DNA from: Streptomyces collinus
Lineage (GTDB): Bacteria > Actinomycetota > Actinomycetes > Streptomycetales > Streptomycetaceae
Direction of reading: 5' to 3'
Length of the DNA: 64,000 nt
Assembly (NCBI RefSeq): GCF_031348265.1
Contig: NZ_CP133771.1
Span: 930,001 to 994,000, forward strand
The position numbers were made by a program, and so were the translations under genes. Shown piece by piece: positions 1-7,748 of this stretch. Each line of letters opens with the position of its first letter. Within the stretch, counting starts at the first letter, position 1. The notes under the pieces are model-generated. The model did not search any database and was not told the DNA's origin. It was given only the letters and a program-made list of their open reading frames with translations.

Positions 1-461
1 CCGGTACCGAATGGCCGGCAGGGCAGCCGGCCGAGGGCGTCGAGGTGCACAGCCGCATCGACCCCGGCCTGCGTCGACTGCACGCGGCCCTGCACACGGC
101 CGGACATCTGGTGGACGCCCTGGCCCGCCCGCACGGCTTCCAGCACACGGGCAACAATCATTTCCCGGGCCAGGCCCGCATCGAATACGCGGTCGACGGC
201 GCCGAGTTCGACAAGGACGAGCTGGCGGCCACCCTCACCACCGGGCTGGACAAGGCCATCGCGGAAGCTCTGCCCGTCACCGCCGGAGAGCAGGACGGAC
301 GACGCACCATCACCATCGAGGGCCTTGCTACGGAATTCTGCGGCGGCACTCACGTCACCGATCTCGGGCTCCTGACGGACGTCGCCGTCCGTTCCGTCAA
401 GGTGAAGTCCGGGCGCCTGCGGATCGGCTACACCGCGGAGCATGCCGAGAGCGCGATCTAG
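1..461 (+). CDS. AlaX-like alanyl-tRNA editing protein, 5' end cut by window edge
   Basis: The reading frame is open from base 3 to TAG at 459-461 and continues upstream of the window, so the N-terminus is missing. The visible part is the second-additional-domain (SAD) fold of tRNA editing proteins. It shows the zinc-type motif HTAGH (HxxxH) about 27 residues in and CGGTH (CxxxH) about 100 residues later, the two halves of the metal site in the AlaRS editing domain and in free AlaX proteins. This family hydrolyses wrongly charged aminoacyl-tRNA. There is no synthetase body in the visible part. The gene runs convergently into a LysR gene with only four bases between the two stops. Beside an amino-acid exporter and an amino-acid hydroxylase operon it may clear tRNA charged with an unusual amino acid (inference). 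Family call is firm; substrate is unknown. Confidence 0.85.
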   Translation, partial: GTEWPAGQPAEGVEVHSRIDPGLRRLHAALHTAGHLVDALARPHGFQHTGNNHFPGQARIEYAVDGAEFDKDELAATLTTGLDKAIAEALPVTAGEQDGRRTITIEGLATEFCGGTHVTDLGLLTDVAVRSVKVKSGRLRIGYTAEHAESAI

Positions 462-465
462 GGCC

Positions 466-1476
466 CTAGCTGCCGCGCTCGCTGCCGACAGGTGTGTCCG
501 GCCGCCGGTGGAGTCCCTCCGAAGGCGGGCCGGGCGGGACCGGGTCCGGGACCGGGCGGTGATCGCCGGGCGCCTGAGCGAAGGCCTTCTGCAGCATGCG
601 GCGTGCCGTGCGCAGCAGCGGAGTGTTGTCCGAGGAACGCCACAACAGGCTGACTGTGCGGTGCAGTGCGGGAGAGGCGAACCGGCGCGTGCTGATGGGG
701 GCGGGACTCGCGTCCGCCGCCATGCGCGGCACACAGGCCGCACCGACTCCGCTGCTGGCGAGCGCGCACGCCACCGAGTAGTTCGACGTCTCGAAAGCGA
801 CCAGGGGAGGCGCCATGGACCTGCTGGAGAACAGGGCCTCCAGCGCCTCACGATTCGCCAGTCCGGGACGTCCGCTGATCAGCGCGACGCCCGCCAGCTC
901 CGACCAGTGCAAGGGAGAGTCGTCGGACATGAGGGGGTGCCCGGCTTCCGCGACCAGGACCAGTTCCTCGTCCAGCAGCGTCTCGGAGCACAGCCCGGCC
1001 GGCACGGGGTGCTGGTGGCCGTGCAGGTACGAGTGGGTCAGGAGGAGATCGATCTCGCCTTCCACGAGCGGGTCGTACCCTTCGGGCGGCTCGAACTCCT
1101 GCATGGAGATGGCGATTCCGGGATGCCGTCCGCGCAGTTCCGCGAGGACCGGCGGCAGCAGATGAATACCACCGGTGGTGAAACTCCCGATGCGGAGGTG
1201 GCCCCCGGACATGTCCTGGAACTGCATGAGTTCCAGTTCCGCGGTGCGCAGGATCTCGTCGATCTCGCGAGTCCGCTGGACCAGCAGTTCACCGGCCGCG
1301 GTGAGCCGCGCGCCCCTGCGGTGCCGCACCAGCAGCGGCATGCGCGCCTCCCGCTCCAGTTTGGCCATCTGCTGGCTCAGGGCGGGCGGTGTGTATCCGA
1401 GTCTGGCCGCCGCGGCGGAGATCGAACCGGTTTCCGCAACCGCCACCAGCGCGAGCAGGCGGTTCAGGTCCTGCAT
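466..1476 (-). CDS. LysR-family transcriptional regulator
   Basis: A 336-aa LysR regulator. Residues 1-60 form the winged helix-turn-helix (AVAETGSISAAAARLGYTPPALSQQMAKLE), and residues 90-300 form the two-lobed effector domain. A Pro/Arg-rich tail of about 40 residues extends beyond the usual 300-aa length. The ATG at 1474-1476 is preceded by GGGAG at good spacing. It is divergent from the LysE-type exporter at 1725, the classic arrangement of an amino-acid-sensing LysR (ArgP/LysG type) and its exporter. The likely target is therefore the 248-bp gap between them and perhaps the biosynthetic operon further right. The effector cannot be read from sequence. Confidence 0.93.
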   Translation of the reverse strand: MQDLNRLLALVAVAETGSISAAAARLGYTPPALSQQMAKLEREARMPLLVRHRRGARLTAAGELLVQRTREIDEILRTAELELMQFQDMSGGHLRIGSFTTGGIHLLPPVLAELRGRHPGIAISMQEFEPPEGYDPLVEGEIDLLLTHSYLHGHQHPVPAGLCSETLLDEELVLVAEAGHPLMSDDSPLHWSELAGVALISGRPGLANREALEALFSSRSMAPPLVAFETSNYSVACALASSGVGAACVPRMAADASPAPISTRRFASPALHRTVSLLWRSSDNTPLLRTARRMLQKAFAQAPGDHRPVPDPVPPGPPSEGLHRRPDTPVGSERGS

Positions 1477-1724
1477 GAAAAGCTCCCACTCTCCTGCGTC
1501 CGGGCCGGTGCCTTGCAGCCGCCGCCGGCTGAACAGGGGGCCTCCCGGCCGACGTCATCACGCGTCGAAGTCGTGGCGGGGCCTGCTCTTCGGAGCCCCG
1601 GCCCCCGGCGACCCGCGCGAGACGCCCCGTTCTTCATGTTCTTCCATCTTCCGTCTTCCCGGAGGCCGGCCGCACACGGAGTGAAGCCCGCGGCGGCCCC
1701 GGAGCCGCATTTCGCGAGGTGCCG

Positions 1725-2408
1725 ATGATCAGCGAAATCCTTACCTTCTCGGGAGTGGCCGCCGGCATCATCGTGATGCCGGGGGCCGACCTCGCCGTGG
1801 TGTTGCGCAATGCCCTGGCCTCGCGTCGGGCCGGGCTGGCGACGGCCGTCGGCATCGTCTGCGGACTGGCACTGCACACGGCGCTCGCGGCGGCCGGCCT
1901 CGCGGCGCTCCTGGTCACCTCGGACCTGCTGTTCACAGCGCTGAAGCTGGTCGGCGCGGGATATCTGCTCTATCTGGGCGGGAAGGCACTCGCGGCCTGT
2001 GTCCGCGGCCCGCGGCCCGCTCCCCCGTCGCAGGAGGTCCGGGAAGAGACCCCGGCACCGGGCGCCGTCGGCGGCGGCACGGCCACCATGGTGGCCGGGA
2101 AGACCGGGCTGCGGCCCTTCCTGCTTCAAGGGTTCATCACCAACGCGGCCAACCCGAAGGCGCCCGTGCTCTTCCTCAGTCTCATGCCGCAGTTCATCCC
2201 CCGGGGCGCCCCGTTCGTGCCGATGACCTTGTCGCTCAGCGCGATCGTCATCGTCTGCGGCCTGCTGTGGTTCCCGTCGGTCGCCATGGCCGCCGCGTCG
2301 GCCGGCAGGTTCCTCGCTTCCCCTCGGGCCGGGCGGCTCGTCGAGGGGGTCATCGGCATCGTCCTCATGTTCCTTGCCGTCATGCTCCTCATGGAGTCTG
2401 CCGTCTGA
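1725..2408 (+). CDS. LysE/RhtB-family amino-acid exporter
   Basis: A 227-aa membrane protein of the LysE/RhtB superfamily, which exports amino acids such as lysine, homoserine, threonine or leucine by proton exchange. Helix 1 contains the family signature around PGADLAVVLRNAL (residues 20-32). Further hydrophobic segments lie near 38-65, 68-90, 135-160, 165-190 and 200-225. The central motif FITNAANPKAPVLFLSLMPQF is typical. A GTG six bases upstream could also start the protein, but the ATG at 1725 has GAGG five bases before it and matches the family N-terminus. It lies divergent from the LysR gene and 0.8 kb before the hydroxylase operon, so export of that pathway's product is a reasonable guess. 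Confidence 0.9.
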   Translation: MISEILTFSGVAAGIIVMPGADLAVVLRNALASRRAGLATAVGIVCGLALHTALAAAGLAALLVTSDLLFTALKLVGAGYLLYLGGKALAACVRGPRPAPPSQEVREETPAPGAVGGGTATMVAGKTGLRPFLLQGFITNAANPKAPVLFLSLMPQFIPRGAPFVPMTLSLSAIVIVCGLLWFPSVAMAAASAGRFLASPRAGRLVEGVIGIVLMFLAVMLLMESAV

Positions 2409-2560
2409 GTGTCCGAGCCGTGCTCTCGTGAGCACCGGCGGAAACGCAGCGCAATGCGAGCATCCTCTTGATCACATCCGCCCCGCGCAAGGGGGTCGCC
2501 GTCATGCGGCCCCTGGGTGTGTGGGGCCGGGGAAAGGAATGAGCCAGGCCCCACGCCGAG

Positions 2561-2587
2561 AGCCCGGACCGCACTGCGGCCCGGGCT
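2561..2587. terminator. Hairpin terminator after the exporter
   Basis: AGCCCGG (2561-2567) pairs with CCGGGCT (2581-2587). The interior CCGC/GCGG adds four more pairs around an ACT loop with a single mismatch between the two stems. This 11-pair stem is typical of Streptomyces intrinsic terminators without a U run. A weaker GTGCTC/GAGCAC hairpin sits at 2420-2435, directly behind the stop codon. Confidence 0.6.
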
Positions 2588-2841
2588 CGGCTGCCGGAGG
2601 GCGTGGATGGTGGTGAATTGTCATGGCGGGCGGCAGCGAGGGCCACCGACAAAGCGCAGTATTGGGGCACCCCGGCCTGCCCGCCCTGCCCCGGCCTCAG
2701 CGGCCGTGCGACGTACGACGTCATCGACTTCGAGCCATCCGCCGGGACGGGCACCGCCGGAGCGCATCTCATATTCCGGGATACCGGGTGACCTCTTTCG
2801 CGGGAAAGTCACCCCGTAATCGGTGAAGCGGGAGTTTGACC

Positions 2842-2865
2842 TGTGCGGCAGAATTCTGCCGCACA
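2842..2865. promoter_or_regulatory. 24-bp perfect palindrome, probable operator
   Basis: The arm TGTGCGGCAGAA is followed immediately by its exact reverse complement. A TTGACC hexamer at 2836-2841 abuts the left edge, so the palindrome would lie between the -35 and -10 elements of a rightward promoter. That is where a repressor or a MerR-like activator would bind. No second copy was seen in the window. The regulator is unknown. Confidence 0.55.
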
Positions 2866-3215
2866 CATCGAATCCACCTCTTCGGTGCGGCCGTAGTGAT
2901 CCGCCGAGCCGACGGCGCCCTTGCAGCCGAAAGAAGGTGCTGCGGGGCGACTTAAGAAAAAGTGACTTCACCCGGCGAGCGACCCATGTGAAAGTGAGGA
3001 ACGCGTTCACACCGCCCCACAAGGGCTTGGCTGCGCAAAGCATCTGCCAATGGCCGACCGCTCCAGCATGTCGGCCCTTTCCGGCCTTTTCACGCGCACC
3101 GTGATTCAGGCGCTTCTTCCGTTTCCGCTCGCCGGCCTGCAGCCCGTTCCGCACGGGTGCGCCGTCGTCACGCCTGACCGGACATCTGCTCGACGTATTC
3201 CGAAAGGACTGTGCA

Positions 3216-4049
3216 ATGAGCACCATTCAGAACCAGCAGCTCGAGAACGTCGCCTCCACGGCCACCCCCGTCTACACGCTTTTCGAATCGGTGGTCACCG
3301 AGACCCTCGACCGGGACATCCTGGCCAGGATCGGCGCCGGAACGCTCGGCGCCGCTCGCGTCCCCGGCTTCTTCACCACCGAGCAGTGCGACGCCGTCAC
3401 CAAGGGGCTCGACACATGTGACATGGGCAGCTACGACGAGCAGCTGGTCCAGCCGCGCATCGCCAAGCTGGGACCGGCCACCTACGACTACTACGGCAAC
3501 GTCGAACTGCCGCCCGCCTACTGGGAGCACACCGAGCAGTCCGACGCGTCACGGTCCGGTCTGCTGCACGGGGGCGACCCCCTTGACGAGGCGATCCGCA
3601 AGCTGGAGAAGGTGTGGGGCGGACGGGTGGCCCGTGCCACATCGAAGGGGCGGCCGATGTTCGCCGGCATGATCCGGGAGATCAACGCCGGGGCGAAGAT
3701 GCACTTCGACGAGGTCGTCAGGGAGTTCCCCGGTGTCGTGGACGACACGCCCGTCTGCCAGATCGCCTTCAACTGCCACCTGTCGATGCCCTCCTCCGGA
3801 GGGGAGTCGCTGGTCTTCCGCCGCGCCTGGAAGCCCTCGGACGAACAGCACCGCGACGGATACGGCTACGCCGAGAGCATCGTCGCCGACGAGCCGTACG
3901 CCCGTGTGGAAGCGGCCCAGGGCGACGCGATCTTCTTCGACCCGCGCAACTACCACCTGGTGCGCCCGAACACCTCCGAGGGCCGGCGCGTCACGCTGTC
4001 CTTCTTCATCGGCATCACGTCCTCCGGCGAGCTGTCCATCTGGTCATGA
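3216..4049 (+). CDS. Fe(II)/2-oxoglutarate-dependent amino-acid oxygenase, BesD-like
   Basis: A 277-aa non-haem iron oxygenase. The facial triad reads H163-F-D165 (in KMHFDEVVRE) and H247 (in DPRNYHLVRP), with R257/R258 placed to bind 2-oxoglutarate. The arrangement VPGFF at 49-53, FAGMIREIN at 149-157, WKPSDEQH at 205-212 and the ending LSIWS is that of the BesD-like family acting on free amino acids. Halogenases of that family have Gly in place of the metal-binding Asp. Here Asp is present, so hydroxylation is predicted. AAAGGA lies about eight bases before the ATG. It heads an operon with leucine-pathway genes, so leucine or a related amino acid is the likely substrate (inference). Confidence 0.82.
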   Translation: MSTIQNQQLENVASTATPVYTLFESVVTETLDRDILARIGAGTLGAARVPGFFTTEQCDAVTKGLDTCDMGSYDEQLVQPRIAKLGPATYDYYGNVELPPAYWEHTEQSDASRSGLLHGGDPLDEAIRKLEKVWGGRVARATSKGRPMFAGMIREINAGAKMHFDEVVREFPGVVDDTPVCQIAFNCHLSMPSSGGESLVFRRAWKPSDEQHRDGYGYAESIVADEPYARVEAAQGDAIFFDPRNYHLVRPNTSEGRRVTLSFFIGITSSGELSIWS

Positions 4050-4087
4050 ACTGACGCCCCACTCCCGACACCGACAAGGAGAAACCG

Positions 4088-5878
4088 ATGGCGGTTCGTC
4101 ACACCCCGTCCGACCAGCTCCGGCAGTTGCCTTCCGGGATGCCGACGTGGCGGTACGACCTGTACCCGCCCGTCGTCCTGCCGGACCGGGCCTGGCCCGG
4201 CCGGACGCTCGACCGGGCCCCGATGTGGTGCGCGGTCGATCTGCGGGACGGCAATCAGGCGCTGCCCGTCCCTATGGACCTCGACCGCAAGCGGCAGCTG
4301 TTCGACCTGCAGGTCGGCATGGGGTTCAAGGAGATCGAGGTCGGCTTCCCCGCGGCCAGCAAGACCGACTTCGACTTCGTCCGGCTGCTGATCGAGGAGG
4401 ACCTGGTCCCCGACGATGTCGCGATCCAGGTCATCATGCCCGCCCGCGAGGAACTGATCCGGCGCACGTACGAGAGCCTGCGGGGAGTCCGCCGCGCCGT
4501 CGTCCACCTCTACCACTCCACGTCGTGCCTGCAGCGCGAGGTGGTGTTCGGCATGACCAGGGACCAGGTCAGGGACCTCGCGGTGCGCTCGACGGAACTG
4601 GCCGTGAAACTCGCGCTGGACATGAGTGACTCGTGCATTCAGTACGAGTACACACCGGAGTCCTTCACGGGCACCGAACTGGACTTCGCCCTGGAGATCA
4701 GCAACGCCGTCGCCTCGGTCTGGGGACCCGGCCCGGACGCGAAGATGATCCTCAACCTCCCCGCGACGGTGGAGATGTCGACACCGAACGTCTACGCGGA
4801 CCAGATCGAGTTCCTGCACCGCAACCTCGAACGCCGCAAGGACCTGGTGCTGTCGATCCATCCGCACAACGACCGCGGTACCGCCGTGGCCGCGGCCGAA
4901 CTGGCCTGCCTCGCGGGTGCCGAACGCATCGAGGGATGCCTCTTCGGCAACGGAGAGCGGACCGGCAACGTCGACCTGGTCACCCTCGGCCTGAACCTGT
5001 TCACCCAGGGCGTCGACGCCATGATCGACTTCTCCGACCTGGGTTCGGTCGCCGCCACGGTGGAGCACTGCAACCGGCTCCCCGTCCACCCGCGGCATCC
5101 GTACGCGGGGGAACTGGTGCACACCGCCTTCTCCGGTTCGCACCAGGACGCCGTCAAGAAGGGCTTCGAGTCGATGGAGCGCCAGGCGGCCGTCGCCGGC
5201 AAGCCGGTTTCCGAGGTCCCCTGGGCGGTGCCCTACCTGCCCATCGACCCCCGGGACATCGGCCGGGACTACGAGGCCGTCATCCGCGTCAACTCCCAGT
5301 CCGGCAAGGCGGGGGCGGCGTACCTGCTCAGGAGCGAGTACCACCTCGACCTGCCGCGCCCCCTCCAGATCGAGTTCGCAGGAACGATTCAGCAGCACAC
5401 CGACGCCACGGGAGAGGAACTGTCGGTCCAGCAGATCTGGACGGTGTTCGAGCGCGAGTACCTGCGAGCCGACGCTCCGATCGAGCTCCTCGACCACCGG
5501 ATCGGCACGGCGGACGGCGACGGCAGCACGTCGCTGGAGTGCACCGTGAGCCTCAGCGGGGAACCCCGTTCCCTGCGCGGCAGGGGCGAGGGAACGCCCG
5601 GCGCGCTGCTGGACGGTCTCGTCCACGCGGGGCTGACCGGCTACGAACTGCGTCACTTCGCACAGCACGCCCTCACCTCCGTCGACGGCAGCCGCTTCGC
5701 CGCCTACGTCCAGGTTGCGCACCAGGGCCGCACCACCTGGGGCGTCGGAATCGACACCGACCCGGACACGGCGGCCCTCAGGGCGGTCGTCGGCGGTGTC
5801 AACCGGCTGCGGCCGGGCCCAGCGGCGCGGCAGGTCGCCGCGCCGGCCCTCCAGGACGCTTCCGGCGCCGCCCTGTGA
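4088..5878 (+). CDS. leuA: 2-isopropylmalate synthase paralogue
   Basis: This 596-aa enzyme condenses acetyl-CoA with 2-oxoisovalerate, the first committed step to leucine. The TIM-barrel motifs are present: DLRDGNQAL at 51-59 with the catalytic Arg and metal Asp, SIHPHNDRG with metal histidines H258 and H260, and GNGERTGN at 287-294. The C-terminal allosteric domain (about 440-570) is also present. After GNQAL the sequence reads PVPMD where housekeeping actinobacterial LeuA usually has IDPM, so it is a diverged paralogue, possibly with altered feedback or substrate range (inference). AAGGAG precedes the ATG. It follows the oxygenase by 38 bases and lies 17 bases before the leuB remnant. Confidence 0.92.
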   Translation: MAVRHTPSDQLRQLPSGMPTWRYDLYPPVVLPDRAWPGRTLDRAPMWCAVDLRDGNQALPVPMDLDRKRQLFDLQVGMGFKEIEVGFPAASKTDFDFVRLLIEEDLVPDDVAIQVIMPAREELIRRTYESLRGVRRAVVHLYHSTSCLQREVVFGMTRDQVRDLAVRSTELAVKLALDMSDSCIQYEYTPESFTGTELDFALEISNAVASVWGPGPDAKMILNLPATVEMSTPNVYADQIEFLHRNLERRKDLVLSIHPHNDRGTAVAAAELACLAGAERIEGCLFGNGERTGNVDLVTLGLNLFTQGVDAMIDFSDLGSVAATVEHCNRLPVHPRHPYAGELVHTAFSGSHQDAVKKGFESMERQAAVAGKPVSEVPWAVPYLPIDPRDIGRDYEAVIRVNSQSGKAGAAYLLRSEYHLDLPRPLQIEFAGTIQQHTDATGEELSVQQIWTVFEREYLRADAPIELLDHRIGTADGDGSTSLECTVSLSGEPRSLRGRGEGTPGALLDGLVHAGLTGYELRHFAQHALTSVDGSRFAAYVQVAHQGRTTWGVGIDTDPDTAALRAVVGGVNRLRPGPAARQVAAPALQDASGAAL

Positions 5879-5895
5879 AGGAGAGCGACGTTCAC

Positions 5896-6477
5896 ATGTC
5901 CCGCAACATCGATCTCGCGGTGATCCCCGGTGACGGTATCGGCCAGGAGGTCGTGGCCGAAGGTCTGAAGGTCCTCTCCGCCGTCCTTCCGCAGGATGTG
6001 AAGCTGGAGACCGAGGAGTACGACTTCGGTGCCCGGCGCTACCACGCCACCGGTGAGACCCTCACCGACGCCGACCTCGACGCCCTGAAGCGGCACGACG
6101 CCATCCTGCTCGGCGCGATCGGCGACCCGTCCGTGCCGTCCGGCGTCCTGGAGCGCGGCTTCCTGCTCAAGCTCCGCTTCGCCTTCGACCACCACGTCAA
6201 CCTGCGTCCGTCGAAGCTCCTGCCGGGTGTCGCCACCCCGCTGGCCGGTGAGCCGGAGATCGACTTCGTCGTGGTCCGCGAGGGCACCGAGGGCCCCTAC
6301 ACGGGCAACGGCGGCACGATCCGCAAGGGCACCGAGCATGAGGTCGCCACCGAGGTCTCCGTGAACACGGCCTTCGGTGTCGAGCGCGTGGTGCGGGACG
6401 CCTTCGCCCGGGCCCAGGCCCGCCCGCGCAAGAAGCTGGCGCTGATCCACAAGAACGCCGCCCGAGCAGCCGGCTGA
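5896..6477 (+). pseudogene. leuB: 3-isopropylmalate dehydrogenase lacking its C-terminal half
   Basis: The 193-residue product begins exactly like LeuB: the nucleotide-binding start [27 protein letters not shown], and [15 protein letters not shown]. It stops at LALIHKN, where the normal protein (about 345 aa) continues. The last six residues, AARAAG, resemble the usual extreme C-terminus, which suggests an internal deletion of roughly 150 codons that kept the frame. Tyr and Lys (K186) of the active site remain, but the Asp residues that bind the metal, and the dimer core, are gone. It cannot work as a dehydrogenase alone. GGAGAG lies ahead of the ATG, and the aminotransferase starts 16 bases downstream, so it may still be translated. 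Confidence 0.85.
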
Positions 6478-6493
6478 CCCGGCGGGAGGCCTC

Positions 6494-7600
6494 ATGGCAC
6501 TGCTCACGATCGAGAAGAAGCCGACGGTCGACGTCCTGCCCGCCGCGCAGCGGGAGGCGATCCTCGCGGACCCCGGCTTCGGTCGTCACTTCACCGACCA
6601 CATGGTGACCATCACGTGGACCGAGGGACGCGGCTGGCACGACGGCCGGCTCGTCCCCTTCGGGCCGCTCTCCCTCCATCCCGCGGCGAACGTCCTGCAC
6701 TACGCCCAGGAGGTCTTCGAGGGTCTGAAGGCCTACCGCCTGCCGGACGGCACGACGGCGCTGTTCCGGCCCGAGACCAACGCGCGCCGTTTCCAGCACT
6801 CCGCGCGGCGCATGGCGATGCCCGAACTCCCGGTCACGACCTTCCTCCAGGCCTGCGAAGCGCACCTGCGACAGGACCACGCCTGGGTGCCGGAACACGG
6901 CACCGAGAAGTCCCTCTACCTGCGCCCGTTCATGGTGGGGACGGAACCGGGCCTGGGCATGAGGCCGGCCGCCGAGTACCTCTTCGCGCTGATCGCCTCA
7001 CCGGCGGCGGCCTACTTCGCCGGTGACGTGGAACCCCTGTCGATCTGGGTGTGCGAGGACCGTGTGCGCGCCGTTTCCGGCGGTGTCGGCGACGCCAAGA
7101 CCGGAGGCAACTACGCGGCTTCCCTCCTCGCCCAGACGGAAGCCGCGGCACGCGGCTGTGACCAGGTCGCCTATCTCGACGCCGTGGAACACAGGTGGGT
7201 CGAGGAACTGGGTGCCATGAACCTGTTCTTCGTGTACGAAGGCCGGGCCGGGGAACCGCCCACGATCGTCACCCCGCCGCTGACGGGGTCGCTGCTCGCG
7301 GGCGTCACCCGGGACTCCGTGCTGACCCTGGCCCGCGAGCTCGGCTGGGACACGCGCGAGGCGCCGGTGTCCGTCGACCAGTGGCAGGCCGATGCCGCCG
7401 AGGGCACCCTCACCGAGGTCTTCGCCTGCGGCACGGCGGCGGTTCTCACGCCCGTCGGTGTCGTGAAGCGGGCGGGCGCCGAGTGGACCCAGGGCGACGG
7501 AGCGCCCGGCAGGGTCACCCTGAAGCTGCGCAGGATGCTGCTGGACATCCAGCGTGGTCTCGCCGGCGACCGGCACGGCTGGGTGCACCGCGTCCGCTGA
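6494..7600 (+). CDS. ilvE: Branched-chain amino-acid aminotransferase
   Basis: A 368-aa fold-type IV PLP enzyme that interconverts leucine, isoleucine and valine with their 2-oxo acids. The PLP lysine is K202 in GGVGDAKTGGNYAASL. EELGAMNLFFV and EVFACGTAAVLTPVG carry the cofactor-phosphate and substrate residues. Length and motifs are complete. GGGAGG precedes the ATG. Its N-terminus and many positions differ from the housekeeping actinobacterial IlvE as I know it, so it is probably a second copy serving this operon. It would supply or use the amino acid that the first-gene oxygenase modifies. Confidence 0.93.
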   Translation: MALLTIEKKPTVDVLPAAQREAILADPGFGRHFTDHMVTITWTEGRGWHDGRLVPFGPLSLHPAANVLHYAQEVFEGLKAYRLPDGTTALFRPETNARRFQHSARRMAMPELPVTTFLQACEAHLRQDHAWVPEHGTEKSLYLRPFMVGTEPGLGMRPAAEYLFALIASPAAAYFAGDVEPLSIWVCEDRVRAVSGGVGDAKTGGNYAASLLAQTEAAARGCDQVAYLDAVEHRWVEELGAMNLFFVYEGRAGEPPTIVTPPLTGSLLAGVTRDSVLTLARELGWDTREAPVSVDQWQADAAEGTLTEVFACGTAAVLTPVGVVKRAGAEWTQGDGAPGRVTLKLRRMLLDIQRGLAGDRHGWVHRVR

Positions 7601-7605
7601 CACCG

Positions 7606-7646
7606 GTCCGGGTGCCCGGGGCGAGCGCCGCCCCGGGCACCCGGAC
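7606..7646. terminator. Strong hairpin terminator after ilvE
   Basis: A perfect 17-bp stem: GTCCGGGTGCCCGGGGC at 7606-7622 pairs with 7630-7646 across a seven-base loop. It lies between the convergent ilvE and isomerase genes and closes the amino-acid operon. Confidence 0.85.
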
Positions 7647-7748
7647 GACCGGCGGGGCTTCAGACAGCTCGTCAGTGCCGGTGCGGCGGGCGCTCCGGCC
7701 GCTGCCGACGCCGGTTCGGCCGATGCCACTCACACCTGCCGCCGCCTC

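Larger units (their letters stand above)
2409..3215. other. 807-bp regulatory gap before the amino-acid operon
   Basis: I find no convincing gene here. Short frames exist on both strands but lack coherent composition or good ribosome sites. The gap does hold structure: a strong hairpin at 2561-2587, a GGGTGAC/GTCACCC hairpin at 2786-2814, a 24-bp perfect palindrome at 2842-2865 next to a TTGACC hexamer, GAACGCGTTC at 2999-3008 and TTGGC/GCCAA arms at 3027-3050. The stretch 2940-3010 is unusually A-rich for this genome. The messenger leader of the operon at 3216 is probably long. Confidence 0.6.

Noticed and set aside
458..469. CTAGGGCCCTAG, a 12-bp palindrome spanning both convergent stop codons
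   Set aside because: It is produced largely by two TAG stops back to back and has no loop, so it cannot work as a terminator hairpin; I see no reason to call it an operator.
442..1728. 428-codon plus-strand frame opposite the LysR gene
   Set aside because: Antisense shadow; the LysR frame has a complete domain pattern and ribosome site.
2539..2616. 25-codon frame starting near GGAAAGG and ending Trp-Trp-stop, as an attenuation leader peptide
   Set aside because: The ribosome site almost touches the ATG, the Trp codons do not fit a leucine operon, and the terminator hairpin lies inside the frame.
3050..3215. Frame rich in Val, Ile and Leu (VIQALLPFPLAGL) as a leucine-type leader peptide
   Set aside because: It does not stop before the oxygenase gene but runs into it, and no pause or terminator structure follows.
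2621..3226. 201-codon minus-strand frame in the regulatory gap
   Set aside because: Arg-rich without domain pattern, crosses the palindrome and hairpins, no ribosome site.
3216..4049. Radical halogenase
   Set aside because: The metal-binding Asp is present (His-x-Asp); halogenases of this family have Gly or Ala there.
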